Shown piece after piece: positions 26,851 through 33,837 of a stretch of 36,067 nt of DNA. The position numbers and the translations under genes were made by a program. How positions within the stretch are numbered: the first letter of the stretch is position 1; each line of letters opens with the position of its first letter. The notes below the pieces were generated by a model. That model was not told where the DNA came from and did not search any database. It saw only the letters and a program-made list of their open reading frames with translations. This DNA comes from Cyanobium sp. (GTDB taxonomy: Bacteria; Cyanobacteriota; Cyanobacteriia; PCC-6307; Cyanobiaceae), in NCBI GenBank assembly GCA_014191755.1, contig BJHE01000020.1, positions 1 to 36,067 of the forward strand, in the 5' to 3' direction.

Positions 26851-27897
26851 GTGAGCATGGCCTCCGGCACCCTCAGTCTTTGGCTCCTGGTGGCCGTGGC
26901 CTGTGGCCTCGATCGACTGGTGGGCGACCCGCACAGATTGCTCCACCCGGTGCAGGTGATGGGAGCGGTGATTGCGGGCCTGCGCAGTGGGGCGGAACGC
27001 TGGGCCGGGGATCACGCCGGCCGGCTGCACCTGGCCGGGGGCCTGATCACCCTGGTGCTGGTGGGGGGCAGTGCCGCGGCCGGAGCCTGCCTGGAAGCCC
27101 TGGCCCGCCGCTGGCCGCTCCTGGGCATCCCTCTGCTCCTGATCGGCCTCGGCAGCGCCCTGGCAGGACGAAGCCTGGAGCAGGCGGTGCAGGCCGTGCT
27201 CACGGCGCTCGAGGGACATGGCAGCGGGCGGCTGGAGGAAGCCCGCCGCAGGCTGGCCTGGATCGTGGGCCGTGATGTGGAGGGGCTGGAGGAGAACGGC
27301 ATCCTGCGGGCCCTAGCCGAAACGGCGGCGGAGAACGGGGTGGACGGGCTGTTCGGCCCCCTCTTCTGGATGCTGGTGGGGGCTGTGGTGGGTGGGGTTG
27401 GGGGCCCAGGGCCCCTCAGCCTGGCCTGGGCCTACAAGGCCTCCAGCACCCTCGATTCGATGCTGGGTTACCGCCGCGGCCGGTTGCGCTGGCTGGGCAC
27501 CGCCGGCGCCCGGCTCGACGATCTGCTCACCTGGTTGCCCTGCCGCCTGGTGGCCCTGAGCCTGCCGCCGCTGGCCGGTGCCGACCTGGTGGGGAGCTGG
27601 CGAAGCTTCCGCAGGGCTCTGCGAGAGGGGGCGCCAGACCCCTCACCGAATGCGGGGGTCTCCCAGGCGGCCTATGCCCTGGCCGCCGGAGTGCGCCTGG
27701 GGGGGGTAAACCACTATGGAGGCATCGCGAAGGCCAAACCGGTGCTCGCCGCAGACTGCGCAGGTGCCGACCGGGAGGGCGTGGAACGCATCCTGAGCCT
27801 TAGCCGCCGACTGGAGCTCTGCTGGCTGGCGGTGGGCCTGCTGGTGTGCGCGGCTCTGGTGGCCCTGAGTCCGCCTTGGGGACGGCCTTATCAGTAG
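26851..27897 (+). CDS. cbiB: Adenosylcobinamide-phosphate synthase CbiB/CobD
   Basis: About 348 aa; starts at GTG 26851 or ATG 26857 (MASGTLSLW). Membrane protein with several hydrophobic helices and family motifs DRLVGDPHRLLHPVQVMG, GRDVEGLEENGILRALAETA, ENGVDGLFGPLFW, LAWAYKASSTLDSMLGYR and GGVNHYGGIAKAKP. It attaches the aminopropanol side chain to adenosylcobyric acid in cobamide synthesis (pseudocobalamin in picocyanobacteria). It begins about 100 bp after ilvC; no other cobalamin genes are in the window. Confidence 0.95.
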   Translation: MSMASGTLSLWLLVAVACGLDRLVGDPHRLLHPVQVMGAVIAGLRSGAERWAGDHAGRLHLAGGLITLVLVGGSAAAGACLEALARRWPLLGIPLLLIGLGSALAGRSLEQAVQAVLTALEGHGSGRLEEARRRLAWIVGRDVEGLEENGILRALAETAAENGVDGLFGPLFWMLVGAVVGGVGGPGPLSLAWAYKASSTLDSMLGYRRGRLRWLGTAGARLDDLLTWLPCRLVALSLPPLAGADLVGSWRSFRRALREGAPDPSPNAGVSQAAYALAAGVRLGGVNHYGGIAKAKPVLAADCAGADREGVERILSLSRRLELCWLAVGLLVCAALVALSPPWGRPYQ

Positions 27898-27915
27898 GCA
27901 CCATCAGTAGGCACC
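27890..27915. repeat. Exact 13-bp tandem duplication over two convergent stops
   Basis: ATCAGTAGGCACC occurs twice without a gap. The first copy holds the cbiB stop (tag, 27895-27897), the second the stop of the convergent sugar transferase (tca, 27904-27906). Confidence 0.9.
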
Positions 27916-28737
27916 GCGGTCGCGGGGATCGAAGATCACCCGCAGGGTGCGCACAATGATGGAAAGATCAAGAACGAAGGTGCGCTGGCTGGCGTAGTGG
28001 AGGTCGAGGGCAACCCGTTGCTCATAACTGAGATTGTTGCGGCCGGAAACCTGCCAAAGACCGGTGAGGCCTGGACGAACGGCGAGAACCTCCTCCATGC
28101 GATTGCCATAGCGGGGCAGCTCCTGCCGCACAATCGGACGGGGACCCACCACACTCATGTCGCCACGCAGCACGTTTACAAACTGGGGTAGTTCATCGAG
28201 ACTGGAGCGACGCAGAAACTTACCCAGACGGGTGATGCGAGGATCATTCTTGAGCTTGAAATCATTACGGAATTCCTCTTGAAGGTCGGGAGATTCCGAA
28301 AGAATCCGCGACAGGATTCGATCCGCATCTCGCCGCATGGTGCGGAACTTGATGCAACCGAAACTGTGATAATCCCGCCCCACTCGCTGCTGCACATAGA
28401 ACACCGGCCCACGGGAGGTGAGTTTCACCAGCAGCGCCAGAGCGAGAAACACCGGCGAACCCAGACCGAGAACGGCCAGGGAGAAGATGATGTCGCCGCT
28501 GCGCTTGATCACCCGGGAGCGCTTCGATTGAAGCTGAATCAGCTGATCAGCGCGTAGAGCCTGAACGGTTATGAGATCGTGCTCGGCATCAACGATCGGA
28601 GCTATGCGGAGCGATCGCACCGGTCGGGTCGATCGGGTTCCCGCGCTAGTCCCGAGTGATGAAAGCATCGAGCACCCTATCGGCCCACGAATATAAGGAT
28701 CCGTCGCGCTGAGACTCAAGCGGGCGGGGCCACTCAT
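27904..28737 (-). CDS. Bacterial sugar transferase (undecaprenyl-phosphate sugar-1-P transferase type)
   Basis: 277 aa if started at ATG 28737, which overlaps the upstream gene's stop as ATGA; ATG 28668 (MLSSLGTSAG) with AGGG upstream is an alternative. One membrane helix (about 82-105, after KRSGDIIFS), then the PF02397 domain: KFRTMRRDAD, RRSSLDELPQFVNVLRGDMS, VVGPRPIVRQELP, RPGLTGLWQVSGRNN. It is the short, single-helix type. It should transfer a sugar phosphate to undecaprenyl phosphate, the first step for an exopolysaccharide or O-antigen unit. It is coupled to the GT4 glycosyltransferase. Confidence 0.94.
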   Translation of the reverse strand: MSGPARLSLSATDPYIRGPIGCSMLSSLGTSAGTRSTRPVRSLRIAPIVDAEHDLITVQALRADQLIQLQSKRSRVIKRSGDIIFSLAVLGLGSPVFLALALLVKLTSRGPVFYVQQRVGRDYHSFGCIKFRTMRRDADRILSRILSESPDLQEEFRNDFKLKNDPRITRLGKFLRRSSLDELPQFVNVLRGDMSVVGPRPIVRQELPRYGNRMEEVLAVRPGLTGLWQVSGRNNLSYEQRVALDLHYASQRTFVLDLSIIVRTLRVIFDPRDRGAY

Positions 28738-29960
28738 CCCAGAGGCACAGACGCGCCAGTGGCGGTGGCGATGGCGGCACCCTCGCGCCGCAGCCGCTCG
28801 CCATGGCGATGCCAGTGACGCTCCAGCACGGTGGCCATACGCTCACGGAAACGCTCTGGGGCGAAGCTTTCCGCCCACAGGCGCTGGCCCTCGGGCGGCA
28901 GCAGGCGCCAGAGGGCGGCGGACTCAAAGTGCTCCAATGCAGCCGCCAAGCTTGCAGCACTCTGCTGCGGGAACAGCAGGCCGGTGGGGTGGGACTCCCC
29001 CTCCTGCAGGCAGCGCACGCTATCCCGCAGGCCACCGGCGCCGTAGGCGATCACCGGAGCACCCGCCGCCATCGCCTCCACAGGGGCGATACCGAAATCC
29101 TCCAGACCCGCGTACACATAGGCCCGGCAACGCTCCAGCCAGGCGTTGGCCTCGGCATCGCCGCAGCGACCCAGGAAGCGGATGGTGGGACCCGCCATCG
29201 CCTCCAGGCGCCGCCGCTCCGGGCCGTCGCCGATCACCACCAGGGGCAGGCCGGTGCGGTTGAAGGCCTGCACCACCACATCCACCCGTTTGTTGGGAAC
29301 CAGGCGGCAGAGGCTCACATAGGTGGCATCGCGGGACTGATTCCAGCGGAAGCGATCCACCGCCACGGGCGGATGCACCACCTCTGCCCGCCGGCGCCAG
29401 CAGCGACGGATGCGCCGGGCCGTGAAGCGGGAGTTGGCCACCAGCCCATCCACCCGCTGGGCGCTGAGGGCATCCCACTGCCGCAGCTGGTGGAGCTGGA
29501 GCCGCACCAGCGGTCCGAGGGGGCCGCGCGCCAGGGCTGAACCTTCGAGATACGGGTGCATCTGATCCCAGGCGTAACGCACCGGGGTGTGAACGTAGCT
29601 CACATGCAGCTGGTCCGGGCCGACGAGCACCCCCTTAGCCACCAGGTGGCTGCTGCTCACCACTAGGGGGTAGCCGGCCAGGTCGAGCTGCTCGATCGCC
29701 AGGGGCAGCAGCGGCAAATACTGCTGCACGTGGCTGATGCCCCAGGGAAGGCGCTGAATGAAGCTGGTGGTGATGGAGCGGCCCTCCAGCCAGCTGCCGG
29801 GGCGGCGACTCTCGCCATCCACCAGGGCAAACAGGCGGGGGCTGTGGCCCCACTCCGCCAGCAGACGATCCAGCTCCCGCACCACCGCTTCGGAGCCACC
29901 GACCGAGCGCGGGGTGAACCACTCGTGCACCAGGGCGATCGGGCCGGGAAACGCTCTCAT
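28734..29960 (-). CDS. Glycosyltransferase family 4
   Basis: 408 aa with a GT-B fold: N-terminal ALVHEWFTPRSVGGSEAVV (acceptor side), SSHLVAKGVLVGPDQLHVSY, then the nucleotide-sugar half with SLCRLVPNKRVDVVVQAF, VIGDGPERRRLEAM and the EX7E motif in LEDFGIAPVEAMAAGAPVIA. A WbaZ-like mannosyl- or related transferase is likely; donor and acceptor cannot be told. It runs into the sugar transferase by a 4-bp overlap, so the pair probably starts and extends one glycan. No other polysaccharide genes are nearby. Confidence 0.94.
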   Translation of the reverse strand: MRAFPGPIALVHEWFTPRSVGGSEAVVRELDRLLAEWGHSPRLFALVDGESRRPGSWLEGRSITTSFIQRLPWGISHVQQYLPLLPLAIEQLDLAGYPLVVSSSHLVAKGVLVGPDQLHVSYVHTPVRYAWDQMHPYLEGSALARGPLGPLVRLQLHQLRQWDALSAQRVDGLVANSRFTARRIRRCWRRRAEVVHPPVAVDRFRWNQSRDATYVSLCRLVPNKRVDVVVQAFNRTGLPLVVIGDGPERRRLEAMAGPTIRFLGRCGDAEANAWLERCRAYVYAGLEDFGIAPVEAMAAGAPVIAYGAGGLRDSVRCLQEGESHPTGLLFPQQSAASLAAALEHFESAALWRLLPPEGQRLWAESFAPERFRERMATVLERHWHRHGERLRREGAAIATATGASVPLG

Positions 29961-30063
29961 GCCGGTCCCTTGCCTGTCGGCAGGCTAAGTCGCGATCCCC
30001 CAGGACAGGGGGCCGGGCTACATCACGAATGCTCTCAGGTGACTTTCGCTTCCGGAGCAGCGA

Positions 30064-30345
30064 ATGAAACTGTGGCCAGTGCGCGGGGGCATGCCGGCAG
30101 CGATGGCCATTCGAGAGCTCCTCGAAGATGCGCTCAAGGAGCCCACGATCGGGACCACCGAGCGTTTCAGCTGGCATGCCACGCCGGTGGGCATCGCGGC
30201 CCTCTGGTGCGCCGGCGCCGCACCCTCGGCGCCGCCCTATGAGATGGCCCTCAAGGAAGGACTGGAGGTGGGCCTCGACCTCAGCCGGGAGGAAAGGGAA
30301 TTCCACCAGATTAAATCGGGCCTCGTGCTGCTGTTCCACTCCTGA
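30064..30345 (+). CDS. Small hypothetical protein (93 aa)
   Basis: MKLWPVRGGMPAAMAIRELL begins 6 nt after GGAG, a good ribosome site. The sequence is mixed and not low-complexity (ALKEGLEVGLDLSREEREFH), with no membrane segment or signal. I recognise no family. It lies alone between a divergent glycosyltransferase gene and yccF. Codon usage fits the neighbours, so it is probably real. Confidence 0.55.
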   Translation: MKLWPVRGGMPAAMAIRELLEDALKEPTIGTTERFSWHATPVGIAALWCAGAAPSAPPYEMALKEGLEVGLDLSREEREFHQIKSGLVLLFHS

Positions 30346-30458
30346 TCCTGACGGCCCTGGGCAGATTGAACCCCGCCGTTCGGTTGTCCCCCCGGTGGGG
30401 AGGTGTTTCAGCCCTCTTACGGTGCGGTTGGCGTTGATCACGGGTCCTCCCGTTCCCC

Positions 30459-30878
30459 ATGCTCCGCTTCCTGCTGAACGTGCTCTGGTTCGTGCTGGGG
30501 GGATTCGTGATGGGTCTGGGCTGGTGGCTGGCGGGGGTGGTGGCGGCGATCACGATCGTGGGACTTCCCTGGGCTCGTGCCTGCTTTCGAATCGCGAATT
30601 TCTCCTTCTGGCCCTTCGGCCAGGAGGCGATCAGCCGCCGCGATCTCACCGGTCGCCCCGACCTGGCCCACGGTCCCCTGGGGCTCATCGGCAATGTGAT
30701 CTGGTTCCTGGTGGCCGGTTGGTGGCTGGCGATCGGCCATGTGAGCTCAGCACTGGCCTGCTTCGCCTCGATCGTGGGGATACCCTTCGGCATCCAGCAC
30801 CTCAAGCTGGCCCTGATCGCCCTGGCCCCGATCGGGATGGAGGTGGTGCCGAGCGAACGGCTGGCCCAAAGGCCCTGA
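30459..30878 (+). CDS. YccF-family inner membrane protein
   Basis: 139 aa with the YccF repeat in two halves: NVLWFVLGGFVMGLGWWLAG ... TIVGLPWARACFRIANFSFW (first) and GNVIWFLVAGWWLAIGHVSS ... SIVGIPFGIQHLKLALIAL (second), each with hydrophobic helices. E. coli YccF has the same length and build. The role is unknown. The 113 bp before it carry no gene. Confidence 0.92.
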   Translation: MLRFLLNVLWFVLGGFVMGLGWWLAGVVAAITIVGLPWARACFRIANFSFWPFGQEAISRRDLTGRPDLAHGPLGLIGNVIWFLVAGWWLAIGHVSSALACFASIVGIPFGIQHLKLALIALAPIGMEVVPSERLAQRP

Positions 30879-30966
30879 CGGGTACGGCAGCAGCCGCGGC
30901 CCGGCGCCCTGGCCAGGCCCCAGAGGGCTGAGCAGGCTCTGCCCCCATCTCCCGGAGCACCGAACA

Positions 30967-31605
30967 ATGGGGCAATGTTGGAGGCCTAGCTCCTGGTCCG
31001 TGCCGCGCCGCCACTCCCCCCTGCCGCCGGCCCTGGTGGTCCTGGTGGCCGCCGTGCTGGCCCCCGCGGCCGCCTGGGCCCATGCCGACCTCCACCCCGG
31101 CGGCGGCCTTGTGGCGGGCTTCCTCCACCCGATCACCGGCCTCGATCACGTGGTGGCCATGGTGGCCGTGGGGCTCTGGGGCGCGGTGCTGGGCCCTCCG
31201 GCCCTCTGGCTGCTGCCGCTGGCCTTCCCGCCGGTGATGGCTCTGGGCGGTCTGCTGGCCCTACTGGGGGTTCCGCTCCCCGGCGTGGAGGTGGGCATCG
31301 CCCTCTCCGGATTGGTGATGGGGCTGATGGTGCTCTTTGAGCTCAGGCCGCCGCTGTGGCTGGCGGCACTGCTCGTGGCGAGCTTCGCGGTGTTCCATGG
31401 CCACGCCCACGGCGCCGAACTGCCCGCCGGCGCCCATCCCCTGCTCTACAGCCTGGCCTTCGTGATCGCCACGGGGTTGCTGCACCTGGTGGGAATCCTG
31501 CTGGGGGAAGCGCGGCGCTGGCCGGGTGGGCGGGCTTTGGTGCGGCTGGCGGGCGCCGGGGTGGCCCTGGTGGGCCTTTGGTTCCTGGAGCGGGCCCTCG
31601 CATGA
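30967..31605 (+). CDS. hupE: HupE/UreJ family protein (putative Ni/Co permease)
   Basis: 212 aa from ATG 30967 (a later GTG near 31000 is possible). The N-terminus is a cleavable signal (LVVLVAAVLAPAAAWAHA). The family's metal motif HPITGLDHVVAMVAVGLWG follows, then five to six hydrophobic helices and a second His cluster FHGHAHGAELPAG. HupE/UreJ proteins are thought to carry nickel or cobalt for hydrogenase or urease, or other metals; no such enzyme genes are in the window. Its stop overlaps the next start (ATGA, 31602-31605). Confidence 0.9.
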   Translation: MGQCWRPSSWSVPRRHSPLPPALVVLVAAVLAPAAAWAHADLHPGGGLVAGFLHPITGLDHVVAMVAVGLWGAVLGPPALWLLPLAFPPVMALGGLLALLGVPLPGVEVGIALSGLVMGLMVLFELRPPLWLAALLVASFAVFHGHAHGAELPAGAHPLLYSLAFVIATGLLHLVGILLGEARRWPGGRALVRLAGAGVALVGLWFLERALA

Positions 31606-32201
31606 GCGGACCCGGTACCGCCGCAGCGCTCTGGTCAGCCCTGGGAAGCCTGCCCCTGGCCCATCTGGTGCCCACCGGCCTGGGGCCGTGGGGCGATGGC
31701 ATGGCGCGGCTGATGCTTCAGCCCCTCGACCTGCTGCTCCTGGTGGCCCTGGTGCTGCTGGCGGTTCAAAACGGCAGGTCTTGGAGCGATCGGCTCGCCC
31801 TGGTGCTGCCGCTCAGTTGGCTGGTGGGGGGATTGGGCGGCCTGCTGGTGGGGAGAGAACTGCACCTGGCGCTCCTGTGTGCAGCCCTCGTTACCGCCGT
31901 GGGGGTGCTAGCGGCCCTGGAACCGGCGCTGCGGCTGGGCAAGCGCTTCCTGCGCGGCGGCACGGCGGCACTGTCCCTCTTGTTCGGCCTGGTGGCCGGC
32001 TCCAGCCTGGCCGGCCATGGCGGCGCCCTGCAGGCCCTGCTGGGGGAGGCGGTGGCGATCGCGGTGGTCACGGCCCTGCTGCTGATGGCGCTGGACCCAC
32101 CCCATCCCCGCTGGCTGGCCCTGGGCCTTCGGCTGATCGGCAGCTGGATCGCCGCCTCGGGCCTGCTGATGCTGGGCTGGCTGAGCCGCCAGCCGCTGTG
32201 A
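31602..32201 (+). CDS. Second HupE/UreJ-type membrane protein (HupE/UreJ_2-like)
   Basis: 199 aa from ATG 31602, overlapping the hupE stop by 4 bp. It consists of about six hydrophobic helices. The N-terminal stretch HLVPTGLGPWGDGMARLMLQ followed by PLDLLLLVALVLLA resembles the TGLGP-YDG...SPEDLL pattern of the HupE/UreJ_2 family as I remember it; the match should be tested. It has no signal peptide and few histidines. Coupling to hupE suggests they work as a pair or one complex in metal handling. Confidence 0.8.
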   Translation: MSGPGTAAALWSALGSLPLAHLVPTGLGPWGDGMARLMLQPLDLLLLVALVLLAVQNGRSWSDRLALVLPLSWLVGGLGGLLVGRELHLALLCAALVTAVGVLAALEPALRLGKRFLRGGTAALSLLFGLVAGSSLAGHGGALQALLGEAVAIAVVTALLLMALDPPHPRWLALGLRLIGSWIAASGLLMLGWLSRQPL

Positions 32202-32415
32202 TGGCGAGGCGATGCGAAAGCCCCCCTGAGCCCAACGCACGAGACCACAACGCAACCGGTGCGGGCCCTGCCCGCCGGTGCGATGGGCGGCCATGGACTC
32301 CACGGAGCGGATCCCTCCTTGGCGGTTGATTCCCCCAACGGCAACGCGATTGAGGGCAAGTGGGAGTCTTGTGTTCAAGGCGATCGAGGCCTGCCACCCG
32401 TTGCCAGGAGCTGCC

Positions 32416-32865
32416 GTGTCCGTGTTTCCGCTGCTGGTGATCGTGCATGCCCTGGCCGCCACGGTGTGGACCGGCGGCCATCTGGTGCTGGATCTGGGGG
32501 TGCTGCCCAGGGCGTTGCGAGAGCGCAGTGGGGCCCAGATTCGTGCCTTTGAGGAGACCTTTGAGCCACTGGGCCTGACGGCCCTGGCCATCCAGGTGCT
32601 CACCGGCCTGTGGATGAGCTGGATCTATCTGCCCGGCTTCCGAGGGCTGCTCAACCCCGCCAACCCGATCGGGATGCTGGTTGGCGTGAAGCTGCTGCTG
32701 CTCGCCAGCACCGCGGCCCTGGCCGTTCATGCCCGGCTGCGGCTGATCCCCAACCTCACAGACGACAACCTGAGCGGCCTGGCCTGGCACATCCGCAGCA
32801 TCACCGCTCTGGCGATCGCCTTTGTGGTGGTGGGGGCGCTGATCCGGCTGGGCGGCCTGGGCTGA
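32416..32865 (+). CDS. CopD-like membrane protein
   Basis: I start at GTG 32416 (VSVFPLLVIVHALAATVWTG), 5 nt after AGGAG, giving 149 aa; the frame is open 46 codons further upstream without family-like sequence. Four hydrophobic helices, with histidines in VHALAATVWTGGHLV, near AVHARLRL and in LAWHIRS. It fits the CopD family (copper import or heme-type membrane proteins). It follows two HupE-type genes on the same strand after 214 bp in which no gene is seen. Confidence 0.85.
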   Translation: MSVFPLLVIVHALAATVWTGGHLVLDLGVLPRALRERSGAQIRAFEETFEPLGLTALAIQVLTGLWMSWIYLPGFRGLLNPANPIGMLVGVKLLLLASTAALAVHARLRLIPNLTDDNLSGLAWHIRSITALAIAFVVVGALIRLGGLG

Positions 32866-32893
32866 GCCGTGGTGGCCTGGGCTGAGCCGCGGT
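32854..32893. repeat. 20-bp tandem duplication at the CopD-like gene stop
   Basis: ggcctgggctgagccgtggt occurs at 32854-32873 and 32874-32893 with one mismatch. The stop TGA (32863-32865) lies in the first copy and is repeated in the second. Confidence 0.9.
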
Positions 32894-32910
32894 GCCTGCC
32901 GAGGGGGGCT

Positions 32911-33348
32911 TCACGAGGCAGGAACCACGAGCAGCAGCAGGCGGTTGCCCTCCGGGTCCAGCAGCCAGGCTTCGGCGCCAAACGATTCCTGGCGCGGCAG
33001 ATCCCCCGCGCTGGCACCCAGGTCGAGGGCCGTGGCGATCCAGGCTTGGAGCAGCGCCAGGGAGCCTGTTGCATCCGCTGCATGCGCCTGACGTTGCAGG
33101 CACAGCCCTAGACGCCCCAGCTGCCGAGGTTGAGGCCGAATTCGCGATGGCCCATACAGCTCCAGCCAGCCGCCAGCAGGCCAGGCCAGCCGCCAGTGAC
33201 TGGGGCTCAGCCCCGGCTGCGGCTCAACCTCCATCAGGGCGCCATAGAAGCGGGCCAGGGCGGCCGGATCGTCGGCGGCCAGCAGATCGAACCCGTCAAC
33301 CCCATCGCCGCCACCAGGGCCTGCCGGGCTCGGCGCCATGGCTGCCAT
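32911..33348 (-). CDS. VOC (glyoxalase-fold) protein
   Basis: 145 aa from ATG 33348 (ATG 33339 also possible). One VOC domain: DGFDLLAADDPAALARFYGA at the N-terminus, HWRLAWPAGGWLELYGPS, and the typical end FGAEAWLLDPEGNRLLLLVV. Such proteins bind metals or small molecules, or act as dioxygenases and isomerases; the specific function is not visible. Its start lies inside the 3' end of the CDGSH gene (53-bp overlap in another frame), so the two are one transcript. Confidence 0.85.
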   Translation of the reverse strand: MAAMAPSPAGPGGGDGVDGFDLLAADDPAALARFYGALMEVEPQPGLSPSHWRLAWPAGGWLELYGPSRIRPQPRQLGRLGLCLQRQAHAADATGSLALLQAWIATALDLGASAGDLPRQESFGAEAWLLDPEGNRLLLLVVPAS

Positions 33349-33562
33349 CGCAGAGCGGATAGCGGCGGGAGCGACCGCAGCGACACATCGGGACCGTGGC
33401 CGCCTGATTCAACCGCAATTCATAGGACACGCGCCCGCTGCCGAGGTGAGCGCCATCGCAGAACCAGCCGTGCTGGCTGCGGCCACAGCCGCACAGCTGG
33501 TGCACGCCGGCCGGCAGGTCCAGCGGCTCGGGGCCAGGGGTGGAGGCTGCTGACTCCGCCAT
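33296..33562 (-). CDS. Dual CDGSH iron-sulfur domain protein
   Basis: 88 aa from ATG 33562 (MAESAASTPGPEPLDLPAG), with an AGGAGG-like sequence about 11 nt upstream. It has two CDGSH motifs: CGCGRSQHGWFCDGAH and CRCGRSRRYPLCDGSH, each three Cys and one His for a labile 2Fe-2S cluster as in mitoNEET. The first has Ala in place of Ser in CDGSH. Two-motif bacterial forms (mitoNEET-related protein 3 type) are known; proposed roles are redox sensing or Fe-S transfer. It is upstream of and overlapping the VOC gene. Confidence 0.93.
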   Translation of the reverse strand: MAESAASTPGPEPLDLPAGVHQLCGCGRSQHGWFCDGAHLGSGRVSYELRLNQAATVPMCRCGRSRRYPLCDGSHGAEPGRPWWRRWG

Positions 33563-33652
33563 GGGTGATTCGCCCTCCTGATGGATGCCTAGGCCCACTC
33601 TGGAGAAGCAGGAACGCTCCAGCGGGCAAAAGGTTTCGGATATCCGCGAATT

Positions 33653-33687
33653 CCTTCGGATCCTGTGCAACCTTCGGATCCTGTCAA
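33653..33687. repeat. 18-bp tandem duplication beside tRNA-Ser
   Basis: ccttcggatcctgtgcaa (33653-33670) is followed by ccttcggatcctgtcaaa (33671-33687, one base missing). It lies just past the 3' end of the tRNA. Confidence 0.85.
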
Positions 33688-33689
33688 AA

Positions 33690-33774
33690 CGGAGAGGGTG
33701 GGATTCGAACCCACGGAAGGTTTCCCTTCAAACGATTTCGAGTCGTTCGCTTTCGACCACTCAGCCACCTCTCC
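33690..33774 (-). tRNA. tRNA-Ser (anticodon CGA)
   Basis: On the minus strand GGAGAGG pairs with CCTCTCC. The anticodon stem AACGA/TCGTT encloses CTCGAAA, giving CGA. A long variable arm (GAAGG..CCTTC) marks a class II tRNA, and the T-arm is GTGGG-TTCGAAT-CCCAC. Discriminator G73 is at 33690; CCA is not encoded. Confidence 0.96.
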
Positions 33775-33837
33775 AGGCGATCCAGCCAACCCGCCATGCG
33801 AGTAAGGGCCCGACCACTCCGGCATCGTACGCAGCCA

